From assembly GCA_014871385.1 (NCBI GenBank), contig CM026429.1, positions 14,681,979 through 14,745,978 on the forward strand: a stretch of DNA of 64,000 nucleotides, read 5' to 3'. Within the stretch, counting starts at the first letter, position 1. The number at the start of each line of letters is the position of its first letter. This document shows positions 55,012-64,000 of this stretch, piece after piece. The notes under the pieces are model-generated. The model was not told the origin of the DNA, made no database searches, and worked only from the letters and a program-made list of their open reading frames with translations. Origin of the DNA: Ceratodon purpureus. Lineage: Eukaryota > Streptophyta > Bryopsida > Pseudoditrichales > Ditrichaceae. A program made the translations under genes and the position numbers.

Positions 55012-55521
55012 CTAGGCTACACCATCATCAACTACATCTGATTTGTTTTCCGGGGCTATGATCTCCACCACATCCGTTGCATCTTCCTCCAACTTCCGCC
55101 TATAAGCCTGTGCCGCCTCCTGATCTTCGAAGCCCAACCAATGGAGATGAGAATCGGAATCATAGTCTTCAGCATCATCCATCTGCATATGGACAGTCTC
55201 CCCTTCATATTCAACGATGGTGAGAATGAGTGTATCTCCCCTACGACCATAAGGCACCCATTGCGCTCCATCAAAATTTCCCTCCTCCTCCGACACCTCC
55301 TCCTTCGGCACCTCCACCTTGGGCATCTCCACCTTTGGCACCTCCACATTCGGCACCTCCTCCTTCGGCACCTCCACCTTCGGCATCTCCACCTTAGGAA
55401 CCTCCACCTTCGGCACCTCCACCATAGATCCTCCAGAACTGGATTCTCCCCTTCCCCTCTTCTTGCCAATAGTCTTCGAGCACTGCCCCTTGGAAGCCAC
55501 CTTCACCACCTTGCGAACCAT
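55012..55521 (-). CDS. Small protein with VEVPK repeats, 169 aa
   Basis: Single exon from ATG 55521. Basic N-terminus (MVRKVVKVASKGQ...KKRGRG), then about ten tandem pentapeptides of the type VE(V/M)PK (about residues 34-78). A globular acidic C-terminal half follows (WVPYGRRGDTLILTIVEYEGE...). Family unknown. A TATA-like ATATAA lies about 180 bp upstream on the minus strand (near 55704). Divergent to the 56643 gene across a palindrome-rich promoter. Confidence 0.55.
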   Translation of the reverse strand: MVRKVVKVASKGQCSKTIGKKRGRGESSSGGSMVEVPKVEVPKVEMPKVEVPKEEVPNVEVPKVEMPKVEVPKEEVSEEEGNFDGAQWVPYGRRGDTLILTIVEYEGETVHMQMDDAEDYDSDSHLHWLGFEDQEAAQAYRRKLEEDATDVVEIIAPENKSDVVDDGVA

Positions 55522-56642
55522 CTTGAGAAAAAGGAGGGAGAGGAGAGGAGGAAGGAAGAGAAGATTGAGGGAGAAGAGAGAAGAAGAGAGGGAGAGGAGA
55601 GAAGAGTCCGAATGGAGAGGAGAGAGTGAGAGAGAGAGTGAGAGAGAGAGTGAGAGAGAGAAGTGAGGAGAGAAGTGTGAGTTGTGAGGGGGAGTGGGAC
55701 CCCTTATATGGGCCCCACCGAGCCCCCTCGGCCGCCTCCACTTTCCAGGGCTGGGAGGCGGCTCCCTCCCAACCCTGGGAGAAGCCCTCCCTCCTTAGGG
55801 TTGGGAAGGTCGCTCCTTCCCAATCACAAGGAAGGGAGCCCCCACCTAGGGTTGGAAGGGCGCCACCCTTCCAACCCTCAAGGGAGGAGAAGAGGCCGCC
55901 GCCTTCCTTAGGGGCGGTGGCCACCTTAAGGCGGCCTCGCCCTAGGGCGGCCTCGCCCTAAGGCGGCCTCGCCCTAAGGCGGTGGCCACCCTAAGGCGGC
56001 CTCGCCCTAAGGCGGTGGCCACCCTAAGGCGGCCTCGCCCTAAGGCGGTGGCCACCCTAAGGCGGCCTCGCCCTAAGGGCTCTCGGTACCGAGAGCCCCC
56101 ATGGTGATGGGGCTCTCGGTACCGAGGGTCCCTAGCGGGGACTCTCGGTACCGAGAGCCCTATCACCATGGGGCTCTCGGTACCGAGGGCCCCTCGCGAT
56201 CATAGGGCTCTCGGTGCCGAGAGCCCTATGGCCGCTAGGGGCGCCCGATACCAAGAGCCCCTATGAAGGGGCTCTCGGTACCGAGGGTCCCTCCCGGCCA
56301 TAGGGCTCTCGGTGCCGAGAGCCCTATGGCCGCAAGGGGCCCTCGGTACCGAGACCCCCTATGAAGGGGCTCTCGGTCACGGGCGCCCCTAGCGGCCATA
56401 GGGCTCTCGGCACCGAGAGCCCTCTTCAATGGGCCTAACCCTGGGTGAGGGGGGCGCCCCTTGCGGCGCCCCCTTCTCTGACCTAACCCTGGGTGAGAGG
56501 AGCGCCCTTTATAAGGGCGCCCCTCCTCCCCATTCCTCACAATCTCTCCTCCCTCCCTTCTCATACTCTCTCCTTTCTCTGCTCTCCCCTCCTCTCATTC
56601 TTCTCCCTCTTTGATTCTCTTTCAGTTTTTTCGAACTTCAGG
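55522..56642. promoter_or_regulatory. Bidirectional repeat-rich promoter of the B right-arm gene pair
   Basis: Near-symmetric layout: GA-rich leader, TATA-like box (near 55704, minus strand), GC repeats, TATA-like box TTTATAAGG (near 56507, plus strand), pyrimidine-rich leader. The centre holds about five 33-bp GGCGGCCTCGCCCTAAGGCG units (55930-56075). Next come about ten palindromes of the type CTCTCGGTACCGAGAG (first 56080-56095, last near 56403). The same palindrome is the core of the 151-bp intron satellite. Confidence 0.6.
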
Positions 56643-56873
56643 ATGGAGCGGCCGCAGACGGAGGTGGAGATGAAGAGCTTCTTTGGGGACGTGCGTTTCA
56701 TCGGAGTCATTCTGGAGATTGAGGCTGAGGTGGAGGAGTACTCTCGAATTCTGAGGGAGAACATCGTGTACTCCAAGGACCTCACTGCAATTGGAACTAT
56801 GAGGCAGGCGTTGCGTTTTCTCGACTTGTCGACATCTGCAAGTACACCTGGGAGCCGCCATCCGCAGAGCTAA
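56643..56873 (+). CDS. Small hypothetical protein, 76 aa
   Basis: ATG 56643 (MERPQTEVEMKSFFGDV) in an AGGATGG context, after a TATA-containing promoter and a CT-rich leader. A helix-prone sequence (VILEIEAEVEEYSRILREN) suggests a short coiled coil. No family recognised. It is the outermost gene on the right of element B. Confidence 0.45.
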   Translation: MERPQTEVEMKSFFGDVRFIGVILEIEAEVEEYSRILRENIVYSKDLTAIGTMRQALRFLDLSTSASTPGSRHPQS

Positions 56874-57450
56874 CCCGTATCCGGGGTTCTTCTAGATTTA
56901 GCTTGTCCTAGCTTTGGTGTAGCTTGTAATTAAAGACCAGATTTGTCCCTATTGTGCTAGCGCCGGTTGGCCAATATCATGTACAAGTTTCATCATCGAT
57001 TAATGGAGAGGCACAATTGAACAAGATGAAAAGCATGCGCCTTCATTGTTCTGGATCCGCAAGTTTCTTAGCTAATTGCTTAGTATGTGGTATGTCCATT
57101 GCATTTTGTTGTCAGGTTTCAAGCATAATTGGAAGTTACTTTTTGTGTTGATTTTGGTGGATGATAATGTGCAAGCAGGTTCAAAGGTTTGGGAAGGGTT
57201 TAGATATGAAGGGGATGGTATACAACCTCTAAATCATGAGGTCATTATGACGTCAGCCCTAATTTTTTTACTAGAAAGAGAGTATGTCTACACATGTGAC
57301 ATCTTTTTTTATGCGGATGTGTTCACAACACCCTAAACCTAGGGTGACATCTCTTAAAAATATTTCAAAATATGAGCTTAAAATGCGCAGTCTAAGGCGA
57401 CACTAAACCCTGAACTAGTCCTAAAATTTCCAATTCTCTGCTCTCCGGTT
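56874..57450. other. Right end of element B, non-coding
   Basis: AT-rich, no supportable gene. It leads into the heptamer-built terminal repeat. Confidence 0.45.
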
Positions 57451-57453
57451 TCT

Positions 57454-57485
<32 letters not shown>

Positions 57486-57502
57486 ACATACGACCTTTCC
57501 CC
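57451..57502 (-). repeat. Right terminal inverted repeat of element B
   Basis: The reverse complement begins GGGGAAAGGTCGTATGTGAG and continues with GAGCGGA heptamers. It matches the left repeat (24568-24619) at 47 of 52 positions. Confidence 0.9.
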
Positions 57503-57512
57503 GCCGAAGTGA
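57503..57512. repeat. Target-site duplication of element B, right copy
   Basis: GCCGAAGTGA, identical to 24558-24567. The sequence to its right continues A2 exactly where the left half stopped. Confidence 0.93.
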
Positions 57513-57912
57513 AGCAGGAAGGCTGTTGCATTGGGTGGTTTAAGAGTTTTGTAACCAAGTACGTGATAGTTCACCATTGCAGCGTGGTTCAAGACCAGTA
57601 TCATGTCCCAGAATATAGTTGAACAGCTTTTATTTTGGGCACACAATCAGCATTAATGACTGACAGATTCAAAAATAAATCGTCTATGAGAAGAAACCGT
57701 CATGGCAAAGCCTATGACGCCCTATGGAACCTCAATTAATAGGCGAACTTAGAGCTCGGTGGGGGACATTTAGCCTAAGTGCATCACACATTGGCCTTAG
57801 TCATTTTCAACATAGCACGGTTGAGGTTCATTTCTCTCTCAATGCATCAAGGATCTGATAAGAGTATGAGCCGGTTTTGTCTTCGAAGTAAGTTTTACGT
57901 TCACCGTCACAG
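57513..57912. promoter_or_regulatory. Remaining divergent promoter of the A2 ParB-MTase gene
   Basis: 400 bp matching 4399-4798 of A1. The partner gene keeps nearly all of the spacer, whereas the transposase side keeps only about 30 bp. Confidence 0.55.
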
Positions 57913-60900
57913 ATGCCCAAGTCACATCGGAGTGGGGGGTTAGGCTCCCCCAGTGAAGAAACCCAGGAGAGATCAGGGAAGAAGCGCAGAAAGAGTAAGA
58001 CGGGGTTGCGCTTGACGGACAGGAAGTATCAGAGTCAGAGCAAGAGTCAAAGCAAGGTTGTTCGTTCAGTAAGCTCGATTCTCAGGGACTCGAGATCCAA
58101 GATTGAAGGGTGTCCGAGCGTCAACACTGGAGGATCGGCCACGAAAGTTAGCAGCAATCACTTCGTCGACGGGCAAATGACGGTGGCCGTCTCAAGGAGG
58201 GTGTTCAGCGATCTACACGCCAGTTCCATTCTTCAGCCGCGACATTCTGATGTAAGCTTGTCAGCACGATGTCTTGGTACGTTCTAGACGCAGCTGTAGC
58301 ATCATGATTGATCAGCGAGATTTTCGCTAGCCAGTGCCAGGTCGGGATCAAGTACTCGTAGGACTGGTTTGCGGCATCAGAATAGTGAGTGGTGTGATCG
58401 TCATGATAAGTGTTTTATGGTTTAATAGTTTGCCGTCGCAATTTTCATGGTACGCTGGGCGTAGAGGAGGGAGTGGTTGTTGTCATCATCCAACCGGGTT
58501 GAAGCCGGCCGCGGTGTGTACTAATGGCTTATGAGGGTTTTAAAAGTTTGTAGGTTCTTGGCATGCATCACAGTCATTGTCATACTTAACTTTGAGTAGG
58601 AAGTTGGTGCGGTCATCATTGTAGTTAGCTGTAGGAATTGATGGTTGTCGCGTTTAGGGTAGAGTGGGGGCCGCCGCGAGCAGGAAGTGTGGCTTAGAAG
58701 CTAATCGTGGAAAGGGTGTGAGCAAGAAGTGTGACTTAGAAGCCTGTCGAGGCAAGGGAGTAAGCACGCATAAATTGACAGACGGGAACCCTTGCTCTTC
58801 AGTTTTCTGAGGGTTGCGGTGTTGGAGGTCGGAGATGCAAGGAGGGGGTTTGGAGTGAGGTTCTTTGGTAGGTTAAGGGTATGCTGAAATGGTGTAAGTA
58901 TAGGTTTTGAGAGGGTCTGAGAGGGGCGGCTTCAGAGCACATCTCCATTTGGTTTGCCGTTGCAAGGTTTAGGTGGATAGTGCGAGGTCTGAATTATTGT
59001 GGCCGAGAAGGGCTTGTGGGTGTCAAGAGCGGCGTTTTTTTCAAGGCTTTAATCATTGGGAGTGCAGAACAACTAGTGACGGATTGCCGTATAATACGCA
59101 TTACATCTGTAAGTGTTGCTTAGGGTTTTTGTGACTTCTTAGGGTTTATGATGTTATGCTTCGCATTTGGGTGTATTTGTTGTGCTCTGAAATGCGGCCT
59201 TCTATTGACTTGCATGTAACGTGCCTCTACCTTGCAGGGCGCGATGAGCACTTCCCACGATATGGTAGACGCGGCCACAGAGGCAGTGAAGAGCGTGATA
59301 GACGATATTCCGAGAGGTTCCTTCATGGACGAGGATATGGGTAGTTCGCAACCTCCCATCCGTAATGGCAGGGCCCCACCAAAAGTAAACTTTATGGGCT
59401 CCTTGCTCGAAGGAGATGATGAAGTGGGCAAGGCGGGCTTCTCGAGCGAGCAGCAGGAGGAGGGCTCGCGTGAGCAGCAGGAGGACGGCTCGCGTGAGCA
59501 GCAGGAGGATGGCTCGCGTGAGCAGCCGGAGGAGGACTGGTTTCAGCAAGAACCCAGCAAGGACAAGGACAGCAAGGAGGATGACGATTAGACCGAGGAT
59601 CAGACCCAAGTTGGTGATGGCGAAGCCGGCGCTGATACTCTATTGAGCCTTGGTGGGCAGGTGGAAGAGATTGAACCTCCTCGAAAGCCTGTGAATGTTC
59701 GGCAAGCATTCCGTCAATTCAGGGAGGAGTTGAAGCCGGACCCATACGCTGCATTACTCAAAATGCGCCGCAGACCTCACCAATATTCAATGATCAAGAT
59801 TCCCTTATGCCGGTTAATCCCATGTGATTTCGTGCGTCCAGCAATGCAGAGTGATCTACAGAAGTTGCAAGCTGAGTTCTTCAACGGCATAAGACCCGGG
59901 TCTGGGGCATTTTATGTTGCAGATACATCGCACACGGGGGACGTCGCAAGTGTCACCGAGGAGATGAAGTCAGGATGGTGTAATGCTTGGAAGGTGTTGA
60001 ACGCTGCGTTCGAGGATGAGATCAGGCAGCACAGGGAGACAAAAGATCTTACAGGAAAGATGTTTTATGTCTTCGATGGTAACCACCGCACAAGGGCATG
60101 GCGGGAGTTCATCGAAGTGGAATACCCAGATGATCTTGAATGGGCTAAAGCAAACGGAAGGCCGGACTGTATTCTGCTCGATGTGAAGGGAAGCCGTGAA
60201 GCTCTAGTGACAGCAATGCATGCCATCAACAAGTGAGTCCTAAACTGTGCAAGAGTATTGTGTTTTCTCCGGATGTTGATGTTGGATATAATAACATGGA
60301 AATTTAGAATCTTTGATATTAAAGAAGTGTGTGTTGTATTCGACACAGGGCCAATGAGGATGCTTACGTCAAAGAAAGGCTGCCGCACACTCTACACAAG
60401 ATACAGACGTACGGGCAAATGTCTGTGGAGGAGCTGGAAAGGAGTGGAATTCTAACGCCGGATCTTCTGGCGCGCACGAAGAGTTCAACTAAGAAGTCGT
60501 GGCACTCGATGCCTCAAGAAGTATTTGTGACGTTTTTACACAGCGTAAGTGTTATAAGAAATCAGTGCTGTCAATTCGTAATTGGATGATTCAAGTCCCG
60601 AGATGTTAATGGCACGTGGACTGAAACAGGCAACATTGGCCCAAGTCGCAGAGGAGGCTTCTCAAATTTGGATCAACGAGCACCCTGGTGATGATTCAGG
60701 GCACGAGATGAGGGCAGCTGTGGACAAGGCCGTGAAGGAAGCCAAGGATAGGCTGCAAACAAAGTTCAACAGAGAGCAAGCCGTTGCAAATCCAGTCCAT
60801 GGCAAGGGATTTCAAAACGAGGTAAATACTTTGGAGTTGATCAATTGGGTTATTCTTTGAATATAGGACGTTAAAATTTGTGGTGATGAGTGGAAATTGA

Positions 60901-63900
60901 TCTCAAAAATGGTCTGTCGGATTGTTCTTTAAATCATTGGACGTTCGGATTCCGAGGGGATGTGCCCATTTAGTTCGTAGAAATGATCTGTCGGATTCTT
61001 ATGAGAAATTTAGGATGTATAATTTCCAAGGGGATGTGCCCATTGAGCTCATTTAAAATGATCTGTCGGATTCTTGGAAGAAATTTCGGACGTTCATATT
61101 CCGAGGGGATGTGCCCATTAAGTTCGTAGAAATGATCTGTCGGATTCTTATGAAAAATTTAGGATGTATAATTTCCAAGGGGATGTGCCCATCGAGCTCC
61201 TTTAAAATGCTCTGTCGGATTCTTGGAAGAAATTTCGGACGTTCATATTCCGAGGGAATGTGCCCATTAAGTTCGTAGAAATGATCTGTCGGATTCTTAT
61301 GAGAAATTTAGGATGTATAATTTGCAAGGGGATGTGCCCATCGAGCTCATTTAAAATGATCTGTCGGATTCTTGGAAGAAATTTCGGACGTTCAATTTCC
61401 GAGGGGATGTGCCCATTAAGTTCGTAGAAATGATCTGTCGGATTCTTATGAGAAATTTTTGATGTTCAATTTCCAAGGGGATGTGCCCATTGTGCTCCTT
61501 TAAAATGATCTGTCGGATTCTTGGAAGAAATTTCGGACGTTCAATTTCCGAGGGGATGTGCCCATTAAGTTCGTAGAAATGATCTGTCGGATTCTTATGA
61601 GAAATTTTTGATGTTCAATTTCCAAGGGGATGTGCCCATTGAGCTCCTTTAAAATGATCTGTCGGATTCTTGGAAGAAATTTCGGACGTTCAATTTCCGA
61701 GGGGATGTGCCCATTAAGTTCGTAGAAATGATCTGTCGGATTCTTATGAGAAATTTTGGATGTTCAATTTCCGAGGGGATGTGCCCATAAAGTTTGTAGA
61801 AATGATCTGTCGGATTTTTATGAGAAATCTTGGATGTTCAATTTCCGAGGGGATGTGCCCATTGAGCTCCTTTAAAATGATCTGTCGGATTCTTGGAAGA
61901 AATTTCGGACGTTCAATTTCCGAGGGGGTGTGCCCATTAATTTCGTAGAAATGATCTGTCGGATTCTTATGAGAAATTTTGGACGTTCAAATTCCGAGGG
62001 GATGTGCCCAATGAGCTCGCGGAAATTTTCTAAAAAATCCGACAGATCGATTTATAACACTCATGGTAGCAAGGTACCACAGAGATTTTACATACGTTTA
62101 GATGATTTGGATCAATTATTTGCCTTACGATGTGTTTTTTTAGTAATTTTAAGGAAAATGTGCCTCAAAATGCGAAAAATACCGAAGTACCCTGGAATGT
62201 TTGAGTCGAGAAATCATCTTTAGAATCCGACAGATGGTTTTTCTGTGTACATTTACCTAGGTACTCTGGGAAACTAGTCGCAAGAAAATATCTCTAGAAT
62301 CCGACAGATGGTTTTCGAGTGTCAATCACCTCAAGGTACCTTGTCAAGTTGGTGATAGCAAACAAGTTTAGAAATCCGACAGATGATTTTATTGTTTCCA
62401 TTTACCTGGGTACTCTGGAATGTTTGTCCGAAGAAGTAATCTCTAAAATGTGTCAGATGATTTTAATGTGTCGATTACCGCAGGGTACTCTGTCAAGTTG
62501 GAGAATTTAGATTAGCTCTGAAATCCGACATATGGTTTTGATTGTGTCCAATTACCTTGGTACTGTGGGAAGTAAGACAGTAGAAATAATCTCTGAAATT
62601 AGACTGTTGAATTCAATGTGGCCAATTCCTCAAGGTACGTCAGGAAATTAGATATCGTAAACAATCTAAAACCTATGACAGATGGTTTATTTGTGTCAAT
62701 CTACCTAGATACCTTGGAAACTTGGAGACATGAAATAATCTCAAAAATCCGACAGGCGATATTGATGTGTCGACTTCCGCAAGGTACCTTGTCAAGTTGG
62801 CGATCAAAAATCATCTCTGAAATCCGACAGAGAATTATTTTGTGTTCACCTAGCTAGGTATTGTGGACTATATGACTGAAGAAATATTCTCTGAAATCCA
62901 TTACATGATTTTTATGTTTCGAATACCCCAAGGTACCTCGGAAACTTAGCATTGATAAATCATCTGTCTTATCCGATAGATGAAATCTATATCGTATTCT
63001 TTACATGGTATTGTGTTGCATTCGTATGACAGATCAGCTGTTGGACCCTTTAGCGGTGATCTAACACACTTTCTATGACAGAAAATGATGATTTTACATA
63101 GATAGTTAATGCTCGGTTATGAGGAAATTTGGTATTCGATGCAATGATGTCTCTCAGATTCTAATCTTCACTAGTCTGATTACTTGGGATGCTGTTGATT
63201 TTCAGATCAAAAGACATTATGATCGGCACCAAACAAAGGTTGAGATGACCATCGACAAGCTCCAAGCAATTGCAACATCTGAGGTGTCGGCCAAAACAAA
63301 AGCGAAATGGCTGAGATGGTGGAATGGGTCGGCGAGTTCAAGGAAAACATTGAAGTTTCCACCATCACCTTGCTCAATTGAAGTGCTTAACCCCTGGATT
63401 ACAAAAGCTGCATTTTGGGCAAACGTAAGTTTATTTCATTATTTCTAGAACTCTGGGTTGTTACACGGATTCGAGGTTATAGCCGATGGCGTCCTCTTTA
63501 GTTATTTGTGTCTCACTCTTAAGTTGATGGTTTTGTATCAGTTGGAAGACGAAGTCGAGAAAGAGTGCCTCAACTGGTTGGCAACCAGTTCCGATTCAGA
63601 GGAAGACGTCAACTCGAAGCGCACTCCTATGGCCGAGTACATCGAGAAGTGGCGTGTGCTCCTATGGGAGAAGGCATACTTGTCGTTCTTCACGGGAGCT
63701 AATGTGTATTCGAAGTCGCAACCATTCAATTCCCAACCAGGGACTGACATGGCTTGGAAGCGATGTCTGTATCGGTACTTTAAGCGGGAGCTCATCCCAG
63801 CTGGTGTGGTAAAGAGTATACCACCTCCGTGGTTCAGCTGGACGGAGACATCGAATTCCGAGTTCATCTTCACAACCAACCAGCGGAAGATGTTCAATTT

Positions 63901-64000
63901 GAACCATCTGATTGAGTGCTGCTGGTATATCGAGTGCCCAAAGTCATTTGTAACTGCTGAGGAGAAGGCTGTAAGGGAGATGTTTACCAAGAGGAAAGAT
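57913..64000 (+). pseudogene. ParB-like / DNA methyltransferase-like gene, copy A2 (nonsense mutation, cut by window edge)
   Basis: Exons match A1: 57913-58251, 59238-60232, 60349-60544, 60603-60821, 63206-63424 and 63542 onward past the window edge. A C-to-T change makes CAG into TAG at 59589-59591, in the acidic region just before the ParB domain, so only about 230 residues could be made from the start codon. Other differences are rare (Leu/Ser and Val/Leu in exon 2, Asp/Ala near 63801). The DGNHRTRAW motif and downstream exons are intact, and an in-frame restart could in principle give a shorter protein. Its last exons and methyltransferase motif I are outside the window. Confidence 0.85.
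60905..63065. repeat. Intron 4 satellite and inverted-motif array, copy A2
   Basis: Same two-part array as 7790-10250: about 15 monomers of 74 bp to about 62030, then the AATCCGACAG / GGTACC part. The whole intron (60822-63205) is 298 bp shorter than in A1, four monomers fewer, while the flanking exons are near-identical. Array size changes faster than point sequence. Confidence 0.9.

Larger units (their letters stand above)
24568..57502. mobile_element. Element B: 32.9 kb Mutator-like element carrying a nested hAT
   Basis: Bounded by 52-bp inverted repeats (47 of 52 match) and a perfect 10-bp target duplication, as expected for MULEs (8-11 bp). The empty site is preserved in A1. Without the 15.6 kb hAT inside it, B is about 17.3 kb. 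Contents left to right: left-arm gene, MULE transposase (minus), ParB-methyltransferase gene (plus, split by hAT), GA-rich minisatellite, divergent pair of small genes. It is inserted in the divergent promoter of copy A2. Confidence 0.9.

Noticed and set aside
24568..57502. Segmental duplication rather than transposition as the explanation for the split A2 copy
   Set aside because: A 10-bp target duplication, TIRs and an exact empty site in A1 are better explained by transposition.

Overview
This window is eukaryotic, very probably nuclear and plant-like. Long proteins are rebuilt only by splicing GT-AG introns of about 60-120 nt plus a few of 1-2.7 kb. Genes have TATA boxes, and TTAGGGTTT telo-box-like motifs sit next to first exons. 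No bacterial operons, tRNAs or rRNAs were seen. A repeat-rich streptophyte (charophyte alga or bryophyte) is my low-confidence guess. Almost every gene belongs to a mobile element.

FAMILY A. Copy A1 runs from before base 1 to an unresolved end between 12.9 and 17.7 kb. It has a divergent gene pair. On the minus strand is a Mutator-like (MULE) transposase with a WRKY-GCM1-type zinc finger, a DDE core and a SWIM finger (795-4356, 1157 aa). On the plus strand is an 8-exon gene (4799-12886, 1307 aa) fusing a lysine-rich N-terminus, a ParB/sulfiredoxin-like domain (DGNHR) and a beta-class (N4/N6) DNA methyltransferase-like domain. A near-identical copy A2 starts near 17.7 kb and runs off the right edge. 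Its partner gene has a nonsense codon.

FAMILY B. A2 is split in its divergent promoter by a 32.9 kb element (24568-57502). This element has 52-bp terminal inverted repeats and a 10-bp target duplication (GCCGAAGTGA). It carries a diverged version of the same gene pair: transposase at 25613-29370, ParB-methyltransferase from 30454 to 52518. A left-arm gene (24867-25391) and a divergent pair of small right-arm genes (55012-55521, 56643-56873) accompany it.

hAT ELEMENT. The B methyltransferase gene is itself split in exon 6 by a 15.6 kb hAT element (35025-50623; TIR CATGGTTGTCATAATGGAC, 8-bp duplication ATCACGGA). Removing it with one duplication copy restores a 1265-codon frame. It carries a BED/DUF659/hAT-C transposase plus cargo: a coiled-coil protein, a RING-finger protein and a protein kinase-like gene. 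Each cargo gene and the transposase sits behind a GCGCCCG-rich block that ends in a TATA box.

HOW IT MAY WORK. The MULE transposase would act on the element ends. The ParB-methyltransferase protein is the novel partner: it may mark or protect element DNA, or act as an anti-silencing factor comparable in role to VANC of Arabidopsis VANDAL MULEs. Both families keep a long satellite array in the same intron of the partner gene. In both, the arrays are rich in palindromes centred on GGTACC or GGTGCC, which makes them candidate binding sites. Function is inferred; gene structures and insertion boundaries are read directly from the sequence.
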